Assembly (NCBI RefSeq): GCF_038002345.1 | Contig: NZ_JBBOCJ010000001.1 | Coordinates: 186,001 to 250,000, forward strand | Direction of reading: 5' to 3' | Length of the DNA stretch: 64,000 nucleotides | From: Paenibacillus sp. FSL M7-0420 | GTDB lineage: Bacteria; Bacillota; Bacilli; Paenibacillales; Paenibacillaceae | In this document: piece by piece, positions 25,724 through 33,844 of the stretch | Position numbering within the stretch: the stretch's first letter is position 1 | Layout: each line of letters opens with the position of its first letter | Notes under the pieces: model-generated | Databases searched by the model: none | The model's input: only the letters and a program-made list of their open reading frames with translations | Told to the model about the DNA's origin: nothing | Made by a program: the position numbers and the translations under genes

Positions 25724-27139
25724 ATGGAATATGTCAAAATCTTTTTTGTGAATACAGCTTTACTAATCACTCTGTCGTATCTGGCGAATCTAATATACAA
25801 GTACACTGTAACCCACGCATCCGAGCCTGTAAAAAGAGTAAGCTGGGTGCTGCTCGCGGTCTTCGCAGGGTGGATCAGCACCTTTTTCGGCTACAGACTG
25901 CATGAGCATGTCATTTTTGACCTGCGGTATGTACCGCTGATCATCTCAACACTGGCTTACCCCCAGCCCTTGGTCCTGATTATCATCGGAATCGCAACCG
26001 GGCTTACGCGCCTGACCTTTGGAGTGAACGAGGCAGCGCTGGTAGGCGTGCTGAATCTGACTATCCTGGGCTTTGTCTGTGCCGCTCTAAGCGTATGGAT
26101 GAAGCGTTCGTCCACCTCTATGATGTTCAAGGGGATTGCTGCTATTTTGGTAGTCAATGTAGTGAATGTGCTGAACATTGCCGTATTTGGGGTTATTCCC
26201 ACACATGATTACATAACGAAGATTCTGCCGGTTACCTTTCCCGCAGGCCTTGTCCTCAGTGCGTTGTTCGCGCTGATTATCCGCGATTTCCATCTGGACC
26301 TGATGCGTACAGGACAGATCATTAGAGCGAATAAGCTGTTGTCCGAGCAGACGGAGGAGCTGCATAAGAATAAAATTGTGCTCGAGGAAAGAGCCAAGCA
26401 GCTCATGCTCGCCTCACAGTTCAAATCGGAGTTCCTGGCGAACATGTCCCATGAACTAAGAACCCCGCTGAACAGCATTATCAATCTGTCCCAGATGATT
26501 GAAGAAGGCGATGAGTCCCTGAGTGCGGAGGAGCTTGCTGAATATGGCGGGATCATTCACCGCTCCGGGGAGGATCTCCTGTCGCTCATCAATGATATTC
26601 TCGATCTGTCCAAGGTGGAGGCAGGGAAGCTGGATATTATTATAGAGGATTTAAATACCAGCGAGGTCCCTGATCTGCTCGTCCAGCAGTTCGGCGTCTT
26701 AGCCAGACAGAAGCAGCTCACCTTCAGTGTCTCCCTGGACGAAGGGGTGCCTGCGGTAATCTACACGGACCCCCAGCGGGTGCAGCAGATTCTGCGCAAT
26801 CTGCTCTCGAATGCGTTCAAATTCACGATGACTGGCGGGGTCACTATGAATATCCGTGTAGTGGAACGTCAGGAGGGGGCTGCTGCACAGAAGTGGATTG
26901 CCTTTGAGGTGCAGGATACCGGAATCGGCATTCCCCCGGAGAAGCATGATCTGATCTTCGAGGCCTTTGAACAGGCGGATATCAATGTCAGCCGCAAGTA
27001 TGGCGGTACGGGGCTGGGCCTGTCTATCAGCAATGATCTGGCCAGGCTCCTGGGCGGCTTCATTACCCTGCATAGCCGCGAAGGCCAGGGCAGTATATTC
27101 TCCTTACATTTACCACTGCATTCAGGCGCGTCCGTATAA
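25724..27139 (+). CDS. Sensor histidine kinase with LytS-type 5TM sensor, orphan
   Basis: A 471-residue hybrid of two families. The first 190 residues form about six hydrophobic helices with the 5TMR_LYT pattern (FGYRLHEHVIFDLRYVPLIISTLAYPQP). A coiled linker leads to a HisKA domain with the phospho-acceptor His in FLANMSHELRTPLNSI, then a HATPase_c with N, G1 and G2 boxes (LRNLLSNAFKFT, DTGIGIPPEKHDLIFEAFEQAD, YGGTGLGLSISNDLARLLGG). LytS kinases normally carry a His_kinase domain, so the pairing with HisKA is less usual. No response regulator is adjacent, so its partner is elsewhere. Confidence 0.88.
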   Translation: MEYVKIFFVNTALLITLSYLANLIYKYTVTHASEPVKRVSWVLLAVFAGWISTFFGYRLHEHVIFDLRYVPLIISTLAYPQPLVLIIIGIATGLTRLTFGVNEAALVGVLNLTILGFVCAALSVWMKRSSTSMMFKGIAAILVVNVVNVLNIAVFGVIPTHDYITKILPVTFPAGLVLSALFALIIRDFHLDLMRTGQIIRANKLLSEQTEELHKNKIVLEERAKQLMLASQFKSEFLANMSHELRTPLNSIINLSQMIEEGDESLSAEELAEYGGIIHRSGEDLLSLINDILDLSKVEAGKLDIIIEDLNTSEVPDLLVQQFGVLARQKQLTFSVSLDEGVPAVIYTDPQRVQQILRNLLSNAFKFTMTGGVTMNIRVVERQEGAAAQKWIAFEVQDTGIGIPPEKHDLIFEAFEQADINVSRKYGGTGLGLSISNDLARLLGGFITLHSREGQGSIFSLHLPLHSGASV

Positions 27140-27240
27140 TCCCCGCAGCTCCAACTTTATTTGTGATTTCGGTGTATTGACAGGAATCTGGTGCTGAGTA
27201 GAATGAAGCAAAAGCCGCATCAAAGGAGAGTCAACACCCC

Positions 27241-28515
27241 ATGAACATCATGAGAAGCCGGCCGCTGCGGAACCGTTCCAAGGATTTGCGCAAGGCCTCC
27301 GTACACCGCAAGAATCTGCAGATCGCTACCTTTGAGGGGATACCATCCACCATATTCCAGGTGCTGCTGCAAGGCCAATTTCTTACAGGATTTTTGTTAT
27401 ACCTGGGTGCCAGCTCCAGTCAGATCGGATTTGTCCTCGCGCTTACTACGCTGGTGAATGTCGCACAGATCGGTGTGGCTTTCCTGATTCAGAAGCTGCC
27501 GAGCCGCAAGTGGGCGCTCGTGACTTTTATTGGCTTACACCGGCTGTTGTGGGGATCTACGGGCCTGGTTCCGTTTATTTTTCCGCAAGAGCACTGGGTT
27601 ACTGCCTTCATCGTACTGTATACCATTGCCTTCATTGCCAACACTGCCGGCGGTGTGCTCTGGAATTCGGTCATCAGTGACCTGGTGCCTGCAAGGGTCC
27701 GTGGCCGGTACTTCGGTATTCGCAATACGTTCCTTAATGCGCTGGGAAGCCTGGTGATGTACGGAGGCGGTATTATTCTTGACCGTTATCCGGGCGGACA
27801 CGGATTCCTTATCCTGTATATTGTAGTGTGGATTTTCTCGATCTCGAATATTGTGGTGTTCTTCTTCTACCCGGATGTGCCGTTTGAGAAATCGGAAGAG
27901 AAGGCCTTCCTGCCGATGCTCAGGAAGCCGCTTCAGGACAAGCTGTTCATGAAATCCACGCTGTTCCTGTCTGCTTGGCTGCTGCTGCAGAACCTGACCG
28001 TGCCGCTGTATTCCTATGTCATGCTGCAGCTGCTGAATATCAATTATGAGAAGCTGTCCCTGCTGAATGTCGCGCAGACGGTCTTCATGATGGCCAGCTT
28101 CTATGTATGGGGCAATCTGAACGCCAGGCACAGCAACAAGAAGCTGCTGCTCTGGACGCTGCCGATTATCGCGGTCTCTTCCCTGATCTGGGGACTCTTG
28201 TCTGTGCTGCCGATGCTTCCGGTATTACTTGCGGCCCATATTGTGTTCGGCGTGGGTGTGGGCGGCTTCAACCAGCTTGCCTTCAACTTCATTATTGGTG
28301 ATACGCCGAAGCGGGAACGGCCGATGTATATGGCGATGTATGCAGCGCTTACCGGTCTGGCGGCCTTCTTCGGCCCGCTGCTGGGCGGCCGTATCTATGA
28401 ATGGATTAAGGAATGGCCCCAATGGATGCAGATCTACGGCATGCAGTTAGTGGTAGGCGTGCTGATGATTCTGCTGGCACTGCTGCTGGGCCGCCGTATT
28501 CTGAGGGATGAATAA
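27241..28515 (+). CDS. MFS transporter
   Basis: A 424-residue major facilitator protein with about 12 hydrophobic helices. The N-terminal 25 residues are basic. VPARVRGRYFGIRN in the loop after helix 4 and TPKRERPMYMAMYAALTGLAAFFGPLLGG in the second half are typical motif positions. The substrate is unknown; the overall look is that of the poorly characterised DHA-like exporters of Bacillales. An AAAGGAGAGTC ribosome site precedes the ATG. The downstream oxidoreductase starts within 30 bases of the stop, so they are probably cotranscribed. Confidence 0.85.
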   Translation: MNIMRSRPLRNRSKDLRKASVHRKNLQIATFEGIPSTIFQVLLQGQFLTGFLLYLGASSSQIGFVLALTTLVNVAQIGVAFLIQKLPSRKWALVTFIGLHRLLWGSTGLVPFIFPQEHWVTAFIVLYTIAFIANTAGGVLWNSVISDLVPARVRGRYFGIRNTFLNALGSLVMYGGGIILDRYPGGHGFLILYIVVWIFSISNIVVFFFYPDVPFEKSEEKAFLPMLRKPLQDKLFMKSTLFLSAWLLLQNLTVPLYSYVMLQLLNINYEKLSLLNVAQTVFMMASFYVWGNLNARHSNKKLLLWTLPIIAVSSLIWGLLSVLPMLPVLLAAHIVFGVGVGGFNQLAFNFIIGDTPKRERPMYMAMYAALTGLAAFFGPLLGGRIYEWIKEWPQWMQIYGMQLVVGVLMILLALLLGRRILRDE

Positions 28516-28540
28516 GGAGGAATATAAGGAGGCTATTTCG

Positions 28541-29203
28541 GTGACAAGAATTGCACTGGTACTGGGAGCTACAGGTCTGGTCGGCAGTGCGCTGACCCGG
28601 GACCTGCTGGGCGGGAATTGGGACGAGGTCCGTGTGCTGGTCCGCCGTCCGCTTGCGCTTGAGCATCCCAAGCTGAGACAGATTCAAGTGGATTGGGACC
28701 GGCTTGAGCAATACAGTGAGCAATTCGCCGGTGTATATGCAGTATTCTGCTGCCTGGGAACGACGATTAAGCAGGCGGGCTCGCAGGAGCAGTTCGAACG
28801 GGTGGACCTGGAGTATCCGCTTGCAGCTGCGGCCCTGGCTAAAGAGCATAACGTGAAGCAGTTCCTGGCCGTGTCCTCTATGGGAGCCAGCGCCAAATCG
28901 CGCACCTTCTATAGCCGGACCAAGGGGCGGACGGAGGAGGGCTTGATTGCTGCCGGATTCCACGGCCTGCATCTGTTCCGGCCTTCGCTGCTGCTCGGTG
29001 ACCGGGCAGAATTCAGGCTGGGGGAACGCGCTGCGGCTGTGCTGATGAAGGCGCTGGATTTCGCCATGGCCTTTAAGGCCGCGAAGTTCCGGGCCATACC
29101 GGCCGCCACGGTAGCGCGGGCGATGATGAATATTGCCCTGGCCGATACAGGCGGCGTTCATATCTACACCAATGAGGTTATTCATGTGATCGGCAAGCAT
29201 TAG
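28541..29203 (+). CDS. NAD(P)H-binding short-chain oxidoreductase (HTATIP2/YwnB-like)
   Basis: A 220-residue Rossmann protein of the atypical SDR group. It starts with MTRIALVLGATGLVGSALTR, the dinucleotide-binding glycine motif, then VRVLVRRP, FCCLGTTIKQAGS and AVSSMGASAKSRTFYSRTKGRTEE, where a YxxxK-like YSRTK lies at the expected place. Relatives include human HTATIP2 and Bacillus YwnB; the substrate is unknown. I chose the GTG at 28541 because TAAGGAGG lies eight bases before it; an ATG at 28508 overlaps the end of the MFS gene and has no good ribosome site. Confidence 0.82.
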   Translation: MTRIALVLGATGLVGSALTRDLLGGNWDEVRVLVRRPLALEHPKLRQIQVDWDRLEQYSEQFAGVYAVFCCLGTTIKQAGSQEQFERVDLEYPLAAAALAKEHNVKQFLAVSSMGASAKSRTFYSRTKGRTEEGLIAAGFHGLHLFRPSLLLGDRAEFRLGERAAAVLMKALDFAMAFKAAKFRAIPAATVARAMMNIALADTGGVHIYTNEVIHVIGKH

Positions 29204-29312
29204 ACGGGCAGTAAGGTTTGCCAACCGCAGACTCCAGGACGTACAATGAGCATACGATTAGAATGTACATAGCGGTCTACAGGCCGCGTACAGCATGCAG
29301 GAGGCGTTCACT

Positions 29313-29693
29313 ATGACCAAAAAACAAGTAGCTACAAAGAAAGCTCCAGGAGCGATTGGCCCTTACAGCCAGGCCATTGTTGCCGGCAACTGGGTCTACA
29401 CTTCAGGCCAGCTCGGAATGGACCCGCAGACAGCGGAACTGCCGGGCAGTGTGCAGGAGCAGGCACGCCAGTCGCTTAACAATGTGAAGGCCATCCTGGA
29501 AGAGGCCGGAGCATCAATGGATCAGGTGGTGAAGACAACCGTGTATCTGAAGGATATGAATGATTTCGCGGCGGTTAACGAGGTGTACAGCACCTTCTTC
29601 ACCGAGCCTTACCCGGCCCGCAGTGCCGTTGAGGTAGCCCGTCTGCCGAAGGACGCGCTGGTCGAGATCGAAGCGGTAGCACGCAAGAAATAA
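29313..29693 (+). CDS. ridA: RidA family enamine/imine deaminase
   Basis: A 126-residue member of the RidA (YjgF/YER057c/UK114) family, which hydrolyses reactive 2-aminoacrylate-type enamines released by PLP enzymes. It has APGAIGPYSQAIVAGNWVYTSGQLG, TTVYLKDMNDFAAVNEVY and PARSAVEVARLPKDALVEIEAVA, including the substrate-binding Arg in PARSAV. The ATG at 29313 follows CAGGAGGCGTTCACT. It is a trimeric cytosolic protein in other species. It is monocistronic, with its own terminator. Confidence 0.93.
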   Translation: MTKKQVATKKAPGAIGPYSQAIVAGNWVYTSGQLGMDPQTAELPGSVQEQARQSLNNVKAILEEAGASMDQVVKTTVYLKDMNDFAAVNEVYSTFFTEPYPARSAVEVARLPKDALVEIEAVARKK

Positions 29694-29733
29694 GCCAGGC
29701 CGGATACATCCGGTCGAGGTTGGGTACAGGGAA

Positions 29734-29771
29734 ATCCCCCGCACGTGAAGCAGGCGTGCGGGGGATTTTTT
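29734..29771 (+). terminator. Strong terminator after ridA
   Basis: ATCCCCCGCACG pairs with CGTGCGGGGGAT around a nine-base loop and is followed by T6. The stem also lies just downstream of the convergent TspO-like gene. Confidence 0.92.
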
Positions 29772-29791
29772 GTGTGCATATATAGGCGTAT

Positions 29792-30556
29792 CTAGTATCT
29801 GCTGCGGGAACGGCGCGGAGTCAGCAGCAGCCAAATACTGTAGAGCAAGAGAAGTCCTGCTGCAATCAGGCCGGTGAAATACACCTCATTCGTGTCCTTA
29901 TGCTCCATAGCAATGGCGATATAGGCCCAGACGAAGACGAGCGGATAGATGCTGTCCCGGTACGGGTAGCTTACCAGTACAGCCAGCAAGGTACCCACAC
30001 AGAGCATGATGACTGCCCAGAACGGGGCGCTGAGTCCGAAGCCTCCCCAGTCGTTCTTCACCAGCACAACGCTGACATTGACGATGGTGGCTACCGAGAT
30101 CCAGCCGAGGTAGAGGCTGAACGGCAGCTTCACGAGCCATTTCTCGCCTGTCGTGGGATCTGCGATGAAGCGGGTTTTGCGGTAAATGACGATCAGTGAG
30201 AGCAGCAGAAGCACCATCGCCACCAGCGACAGCTCAATGTACAGGTAATGCCAGAGGAGCAGCCAGCCCATATTGAAGAGACAGCTGAGCATGAACCAAA
30301 TTCCGATCCGCTGGACGGAATCCCTGCCCCCGGTATCGCTGCGGAACTGATAAATGATGAATCCGGCCAGCAGCAGATAGATCAGGGACCAGATGGAAAA
30401 AGCATATCCGGCCGGTGTGAGGTACGTATGATACCTGTCCGAGATTTCGGCGGTGCTGTTCCCGCCAAGCGGCAGGACGACTGAAAGGGTATTGACGACA
30501 ATGACGCCGAGGAAGAGCAGCAGATTCCCCCACTTATAAGGATTAGTTCTAGTCAT
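29792..30556 (-). CDS. TspO/MBR-like tryptophan-rich membrane protein
   Basis: A 254-residue membrane protein with about seven hydrophobic helices. Trp- and Tyr-rich phrases (TPAGYAFSIWSLIYLLLAGF, NMGWLLLWHYLYIELSLVAM, LPFSLYLGWISVATIVN) match the tryptophan-rich sensory protein group related to TspO. Classical TspO has about 160 residues and five helices; this extended type is common in Bacillales, with unknown function. GGGAGTGG lies before the ATG. The 200-bp divergent region shared with the GH31 gene holds a perfect TGACCAATTGGTCA palindrome. Confidence 0.78.
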   Translation of the reverse strand: MTRTNPYKWGNLLLFLGVIVVNTLSVVLPLGGNSTAEISDRYHTYLTPAGYAFSIWSLIYLLLAGFIIYQFRSDTGGRDSVQRIGIWFMLSCLFNMGWLLLWHYLYIELSLVAMVLLLLSLIVIYRKTRFIADPTTGEKWLVKLPFSLYLGWISVATIVNVSVVLVKNDWGGFGLSAPFWAVIMLCVGTLLAVLVSYPYRDSIYPLVFVWAYIAIAMEHKDTNEVYFTGLIAAGLLLLYSIWLLLTPRRSRSRY

Positions 30557-30653
30557 ATGACCACTCCCTAACTTGTTTGATAACTACGTTTTGGCCTTGG
30601 CCTATATAGAATATACCCGCTGTGGCGGTAATTAAGACTAATCCGGCAAAAAA

Positions 30654-30669
30654 ATGACCAATTGGTCAT
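30654..30669. promoter_or_regulatory. Perfect 16-bp palindrome, TetR-type operator
   Basis: ATGACCAATTGGTCAT lies in the divergent gap between the TspO-like and GH31 genes. Its form (TGACCAATTGGTCA) is typical of TetR-family operators. No TetR regulator is encoded nearby. Confidence 0.6.
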
Positions 30670-30753
30670 AAGAATCGCGGATAGTATTCCTTAGGCCCGG
30701 GGTAATATGTAGTCAAGAAGTAGATCAGCAAGCAGCGAAGGGAGAGAAGATTC

Positions 30754-33204
30754 ATGGAGAGCAGTGAGGCGATACGCCCCGAGAAGATGGGGCCGATGGT
30801 GATGAAGGAGACCTGGAACACGCCGGGCAGCGTGGTGTCCTGGGAACGCTCCGAGAATATCTACATCGTTCAGGGGGAATGCGCCGGGATGGCTTTTATC
30901 TTCCTGAGCGATGATATGTTCCGGATGAAGGTCTTCCATAGCAAGGTACCGGACCTGACCACCTCGGAGGCTGTGCTGAAGGAGTGCTGTATTCCGCATC
31001 TGTTTCCGGTAGAGGAGACGGAGGAGCAGCTCATTTTCTCTACAGGCGCTATCCGGCTGATTATTGAGAAGGCCTCGTTTCTGCTCCGTGTGGAGAATAC
31101 ATCCGGGAAGGTGATCATGCAGCAGAATCTGGCGAGCTGGAACCCGCGCGGCGCAAGCCATGCGGAATATGACATGCAGCCGGACTCACATTTCTACGGA
31201 CTGGGTGAGAAATCGAGCTTCCTGGACAAACGCGGGGAGCGTTATACGAACTGGAACACCGATGTGTTCGCCCCGCATCTGCCGGAGATTGAAGCGCTCT
31301 ATGAGTCGATTCCGCTCATTATCCACATGCACGGTGACCTCTCCTACGGGCTGTTTCTGGATAATACGGGCCGGAGTGATTTCGACATGCGCTCCCACGG
31401 CATTGCTTTTACCATTGGCTGCTCAACGGGAGCGTACGATATCTATTTCATTAATGGGCCCGAGATGAAGGATGTCGTCCGAAGATACACCACGCTCACC
31501 GGCCGGATCGCACTTCCGCCCAAGTGGGCGCTCGGTTATCACCAGTCCCGCTACAGTTACATGAATCAGCAGGAGGTGCTGCAGCTGGCCAAGACCTTCC
31601 GTGAGAAGAACATTCCATGCGATGTGATCTATCTGGATATCCACTATATGGACGAGTACCGCGTATTCACCTTCGACCCTGTCAACTTCCCTGATCCGCA
31701 GACGATGATCTCGGAGCTTGCGGAGCTGGGTGTGCGCATTGTCCCGATTGTTGATCCCGGCGTCAAAAAAGACCCCAAATACGAGGTGTATAAGCAAGGG
31801 GTGCTGGAGAAGCATTTCTGCCGCCGCCTGGAGGGCGATATTTTCTTCGGTGAGGTGTGGCCGGGGATCAGTGCCTTTCCTGATTTCAGCGACAGCCGGA
31901 CCGCCGAGTGGTGGGGAGATCTGCACAAATACTACACAGAGCTTGGCATTCAGGGCATCTGGAACGATATGAACGAGCCTGCGGTCTTCAATGAGACCAA
32001 GACAATGGATCTTGATGTGATGCATTTCAACAACGGGCGGCCGGTGACGCATGAGGAATACCATAACCTGTATGGGATGATGATGTCCAAAGCGACCTAT
32101 GAGGGACTGGCCGAGCATATGGGGGGCGAGCGTCCCTTTGTGCTGACCCGTGCCGGGTATGCGGGCATCCAGCGCTATGCGGCCGTATGGACCGGCGATA
32201 ACCGCAGCTTCTGGGAGCATATGGCGATGGCGATGCCGATGGTACTGAACATGGGACTGTCCGGGCTGGCCTTCTCGGGCCCGGATATCGGCGGGTTCGC
32301 TCATCATACGTCGGCGCAGCTGCTGGTGCGGTGGACGCAGATGGGCGTGTTTTTCCCCTACTGCCGGAATCACTCCTCCATCGGGACGCTGCGCCAGGAG
32401 CCGTGGTCCTTCGGGGAAGAGGTGGAAGGGATTCTGCGTGAATTCATCGGGCTGAGGTACCGCTGGATGCCGCATTTGTATAATCTTTTTCATGAAGCGG
32501 AAATGAGCGGTCTGCCTGTCATCCGTCCGCTGGTGCTCGAATATCCGCGTGATCCGCATGTCTCTAACCTGTGCGACCAGTTCCTGCTGGGTGAAAATGT
32601 GCTGATTGCCCCGGTCTACCGCCCGGATACGGATCACCGCTCCGTCTATCTGCCCGAAGGCTGCTGGTTGGATTATTGGGACGGGGAGGTCCATGAGGGC
32701 GGGCGTCACATTCTTGCGGCTGCACCGCTGCACATCATGCCGATGTATGTGAAGGCCGGCAGCTTCGTGGCCGAAGGCCCGCTGAGACAGTATGCGCTGG
32801 AGGACACGGAGGAGACGATCATCTTCCACCTCTACGGGGCGGAAGCGGCTGCGGGCTTCTCTTCGTCCTTCAAGCTGTATGAGGATGATGGCCACAGCTT
32901 CAGCTACCGCAAGGGGCAGTATACGGAGCTTACCGTGCAGGCTGAAGGCGAGGAAGGGGCACTGGTGCTGAAGTGGGCATATGCGGTGCATGACTATAAG
33001 CCGCGCCGTGAGACGCTGAGGTTCGCACTCTGCTATCCGTTCTTCACCGCAGCTGCGGTGGACGGACTATCGGAGATCAGCCTGGAGCAGCTGAATGAGG
33101 GGGCGCTAGGCTGGGCCCGGAACGGCAAGAACGGCGCGATCATCGTTCAGGTAGCGGATGCTGCCGGGGGCGGGGAGCTGCGGATTCTGGCAGGTACGGA
33201 TTAG
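30754..33204 (+). CDS. Glycoside hydrolase family 31 alpha-glucosidase
   Basis: An 816-residue GH31 enzyme. An N-terminal beta-sandwich (to about 230) precedes the TIM barrel starting at LPPKWALGYHQSRYSYMN. The catalytic nucleophile is the Asp of GIWNDMNEPAVF (near residue 404) and the acid/base is the Asp of WTGDNRSFWEH (near 481). GLSGLAFSGPDIGGF and RWTQMGVFFPYCRNHS complete the active-site signature. It has no signal peptide, so it should be cytosolic and act on imported alpha-glucosides such as maltose or isomaltose-type sugars. It stands alone, with no sugar transporter beside it. A possible TetR-type operator lies 85 bp upstream. Confidence 0.92.
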   Translation: MESSEAIRPEKMGPMVMKETWNTPGSVVSWERSENIYIVQGECAGMAFIFLSDDMFRMKVFHSKVPDLTTSEAVLKECCIPHLFPVEETEEQLIFSTGAIRLIIEKASFLLRVENTSGKVIMQQNLASWNPRGASHAEYDMQPDSHFYGLGEKSSFLDKRGERYTNWNTDVFAPHLPEIEALYESIPLIIHMHGDLSYGLFLDNTGRSDFDMRSHGIAFTIGCSTGAYDIYFINGPEMKDVVRRYTTLTGRIALPPKWALGYHQSRYSYMNQQEVLQLAKTFREKNIPCDVIYLDIHYMDEYRVFTFDPVNFPDPQTMISELAELGVRIVPIVDPGVKKDPKYEVYKQGVLEKHFCRRLEGDIFFGEVWPGISAFPDFSDSRTAEWWGDLHKYYTELGIQGIWNDMNEPAVFNETKTMDLDVMHFNNGRPVTHEEYHNLYGMMMSKATYEGLAEHMGGERPFVLTRAGYAGIQRYAAVWTGDNRSFWEHMAMAMPMVLNMGLSGLAFSGPDIGGFAHHTSAQLLVRWTQMGVFFPYCRNHSSIGTLRQEPWSFGEEVEGILREFIGLRYRWMPHLYNLFHEAEMSGLPVIRPLVLEYPRDPHVSNLCDQFLLGENVLIAPVYRPDTDHRSVYLPEGCWLDYWDGEVHEGGRHILAAAPLHIMPMYVKAGSFVAEGPLRQYALEDTEETIIFHLYGAEAAAGFSSSFKLYEDDGHSFSYRKGQYTELTVQAEGEEGALVLKWAYAVHDYKPRRETLRFALCYPFFTAAAVDGLSEISLEQLNEGALGWARNGKNGAIIVQVADAAGGGELRILAGTD

Positions 33205-33263
33205 TGTGCGGTAAAGGTAATCCATAAGAGCTGTGTAGCATAGCACGGATTGACTGGAGTTTA

Positions 33264-33304
33264 GGACCGGTTTCGCCTGGAAAGAGGGCGGGCCGGTTCT
33301 TTGT
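33264..33304 (+). terminator. Terminator after the GH31 gene
   Basis: GGACCGGTTTCGCC pairs imperfectly with GGCGGGCCGGTTC and is followed by TTTG. The T tract is short. Confidence 0.55.
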
Positions 33305-33361
33305 GGTGTGTGGGGAGAGAAGGCTGCCCGGCAAGGAAGGAATGAGGTATAATCCTGCCCG

Positions 33362-33540
33362 AATTGCAACAATCCCTCCAGTATTGCGAGCATAACTCCG
33401 AAATGTTGCTAGAAATGCATTAATTCTGCTCCCCAAAGCGGCTATGGGAGAGAATTGCTGACATTCCTGCAACATTTCCCCTGAAAGCCAACTATTCATA
33501 AGCCGGAGTTGATATTTGTGCAACAATTTGGCTCTTTGCA
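33362..33540. repeat. Repeat-like intergenic segment with TTGCAACA motifs
   Basis: TTGCAACAAT (33364), TGTTGCT (33404), TGCAACATTT (33469) and GTGCAACAATTTG (33519) recur in both orientations in this gap, together with CCGGAGTTGATA and AACTCCGAAATG, which pair as an inverted repeat. It looks like a degenerate dispersed element. No gene is seen in 33305-33844, which otherwise holds only an AT-rich promoter-like part after 33600. Confidence 0.4.
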
Positions 33541-33844
33541 TCATTTTTGTGGCCCGTCCGCTGCTGGAAGTAACGCTCACTGAACTATAATGAGCCGCTC
33601 GGAACAAAAATCTGCTGTAAATCGCAGAAAAAGCATAGAAAGGTTTTTAAATATATGGTTTTTCGTATAAGATGAAGGGATGAAGAAAAAGTTGCAGCAA
33701 TAACCTGAGCGTTCATGGAATGGTTGTACAGTTCATGCTGCCGGTGCAGCCTCATAATATACTTTTCGCGCAGAAGGGGACAGTCTTTCGGTCTGGAAGG
33801 GCTGGCTCTTGCTGTCTGCTCACAAGAATGGAGATTAACCAACA

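Noticed and set aside
33140..33607. 155-codon minus-strand ORF
   Set aside because: It is built on an intergenic repeat and the GH31 terminator; composition and start context are poor.
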